From Candidatus Poribacteria bacterium (GTDB lineage: Bacteria > Poribacteria > WGA-4E > WGA-3G): a stretch of DNA of 64,000 nucleotides. This document shows positions 63,533 to 64,000 of this stretch, one piece after another. Under the pieces are notes generated by a model, which had not been told where the DNA came from, made no database searches, and was given only the letters and a program-made list of their open reading frames with translations. Positions within the stretch are counted from its first letter, which is position 1. The number at the start of each line of letters is the position of its first letter. The stretch lies in the NCBI GenBank assembly GCA_026706025.1, contig JAPOZO010000095.1, positions 78,688 to 142,687 of the forward strand. Direction: 5' to 3'. The position numbers and the translations under genes were made by a program.

Positions 63533-64000
63533 TTACACTCCAAACCAATACCGGCATTTAATCAGGAAAATGTTTTCCCCTTCATCCGTGAAACTGCTTC
63601 CCAGACGATGCAGGGGACGAAAATCAAGATCCGCTTCCTGAACGGATTCCAAAGCCGCTTCACGGGATTGGGACCAAACCAAAAACAGCGTACTGCCCGG
63701 TTGGAATTCCCAGCGAAGGACGGTATTGCCCCGTAGGGATCGCCGATGGAAATCGCGGTTTTCCTTCAGTGAATATGGCTTGAACTGATACGACTTCGGT
63801 TCGACTAATTCTTTGAAGTTTGTGTAATCGCCGATGGTAATGAAGGGTTGCACGTAGAATTGAAGGCTCAACGTCGGCGTAAAACTAATATCTGCGCGGG
63901 TTGTGAAGTCCAAGGTTCGGCTTTTGAGTTCGCCATAGATGTAGTTGTCTTCCAAACCAACTCGCAGATTACCACCCATTTGGCTGGCGGTAGTGGCCAG
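63533..64000 (-). CDS. DUF5916 outer-membrane protein, cut by right window edge
   Basis: The C-terminal 155 residues of a third DUF5916 protein; the frame is open to base 64000 (LATTASQMGGNLRVGLEDN before the first internal ATG 63979), so the gene starts outside. The tail (ISFTPTLSLQFYVQPF to CRYWFGV) is almost identical to that of the 57372-59828 protein and to the remnant at 55476. It ends in aromatic-Gly-Val after a Trp-Phe, similar to the others. It precedes the frameshifted DUF5916 gene on the same strand. Confidence 0.85.
   Translation of the reverse strand: MATTASQMGGNLRVGLEDNYIYGELKSRTLDFTTRADISFTPTLSLQFYVQPFITIGDYTNFKELVEPKSYQFKPYSLKENRDFHRRSLRGNTVLRWEFQPGSTLFLVWSQSREAALESVQEADLDFRPLHRLGSSFTDEGENIFLIKCRYWFGV

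Noticed and set aside
1..64000. TGA generally recoded as sense codon
   Set aside because: Many intact genes here (for example the exbD genes and the STAS and receiver genes) end in TGA at the expected family length.

Overview
The window looks like part of a Candidatus Poribacteria genome or a close relative. The strongest clue is the C-terminal tail of the secreted protein at 50530-52569 (NFPNPFNPETWIPYQL, then a FlgD/Por-type Ig-like fold), which I associate with that phylum. A family of CBM9-like/DUF5916 outer-membrane proteins and the DUF5683 and DUF4159 proteins fit the same picture. This is inference from protein style; no rRNA gene is present. Gene starts mix ATG, GTG and TTG. Sigma70-like promoters (TTGACA-17-TATAAT type) can be read by eye in many gaps. 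I saw no tRNA, rRNA, CRISPR array or transposase gene.

Layout. 1-8.6 kb (+): envelope and secreted proteins: a Tyr/Ser-rich exported protein cut by the left edge, a DUF5683 membrane protein, an NTF2-like lipoprotein, a Wzz-type chain-length protein, and a 1127-aa lipoprotein/beta-barrel with an EF-hand-like acidic block. 8.9-11.6 kb (+): an ExbB/TolQ motor protein with a fused carboxypeptidase-regulatory domain, and three ExbD/TolR proteins. 11.7-24.3 kb: glutamate synthase (gltB), gamma-glutamyltransferase, dihydrolipoyl dehydrogenase, a PfkB kinase, a BrnT/BrnA toxin-antitoxin pair, and the SAM-cycle genes ahcY and metK behind a leader with two hairpins. 24.5-27.0 kb: ribosomal protein S1 with long acidic tails.

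27.7-34.4 kb is a partner-switching signalling cluster. A STAS antagonist and an RsbW-like kinase on the + strand converge on a minus-strand series: two STAS proteins, a double-UspA protein, a four-PAS histidine kinase, a CheY-like regulator and a receiver-SpoIIE phosphatase. Then come radC, rlmB, a small zinc-ribbon protein, and a myo-inositol catabolic operon (iolD, iolC) that also encodes an HpaI-type aldolase and a soluble Ser/Thr kinase. Upstream lie a KDPG-type aldolase and two DUF21/CBS transporters.

46-49.7 kb (-) holds pterin genes: an SDR reductase, folE and an unusual double-PTPS protein, with a small DUF4242-like protein and a thiosulfate sulfurtransferase upstream. 50-64 kb is accessory envelope territory: a cadherin/LRR secreted protein; a TonB-like/DUF4159 reading frame split by a single in-frame TGA; a duplicated copy of that gene's promoter and start in front of another gene; a STAS plus kinase-fold pair bracketed by two copies of a DUF5916 gene's 3' end; one intact, one frameshifted and one edge-truncated DUF5916 gene; and a serine hydrolase.

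The most unusual items are the TGA-split TonB-DUF4159 frame, the double PTPS with complementary active-site losses, and the bracketed STAS-kinase pair.
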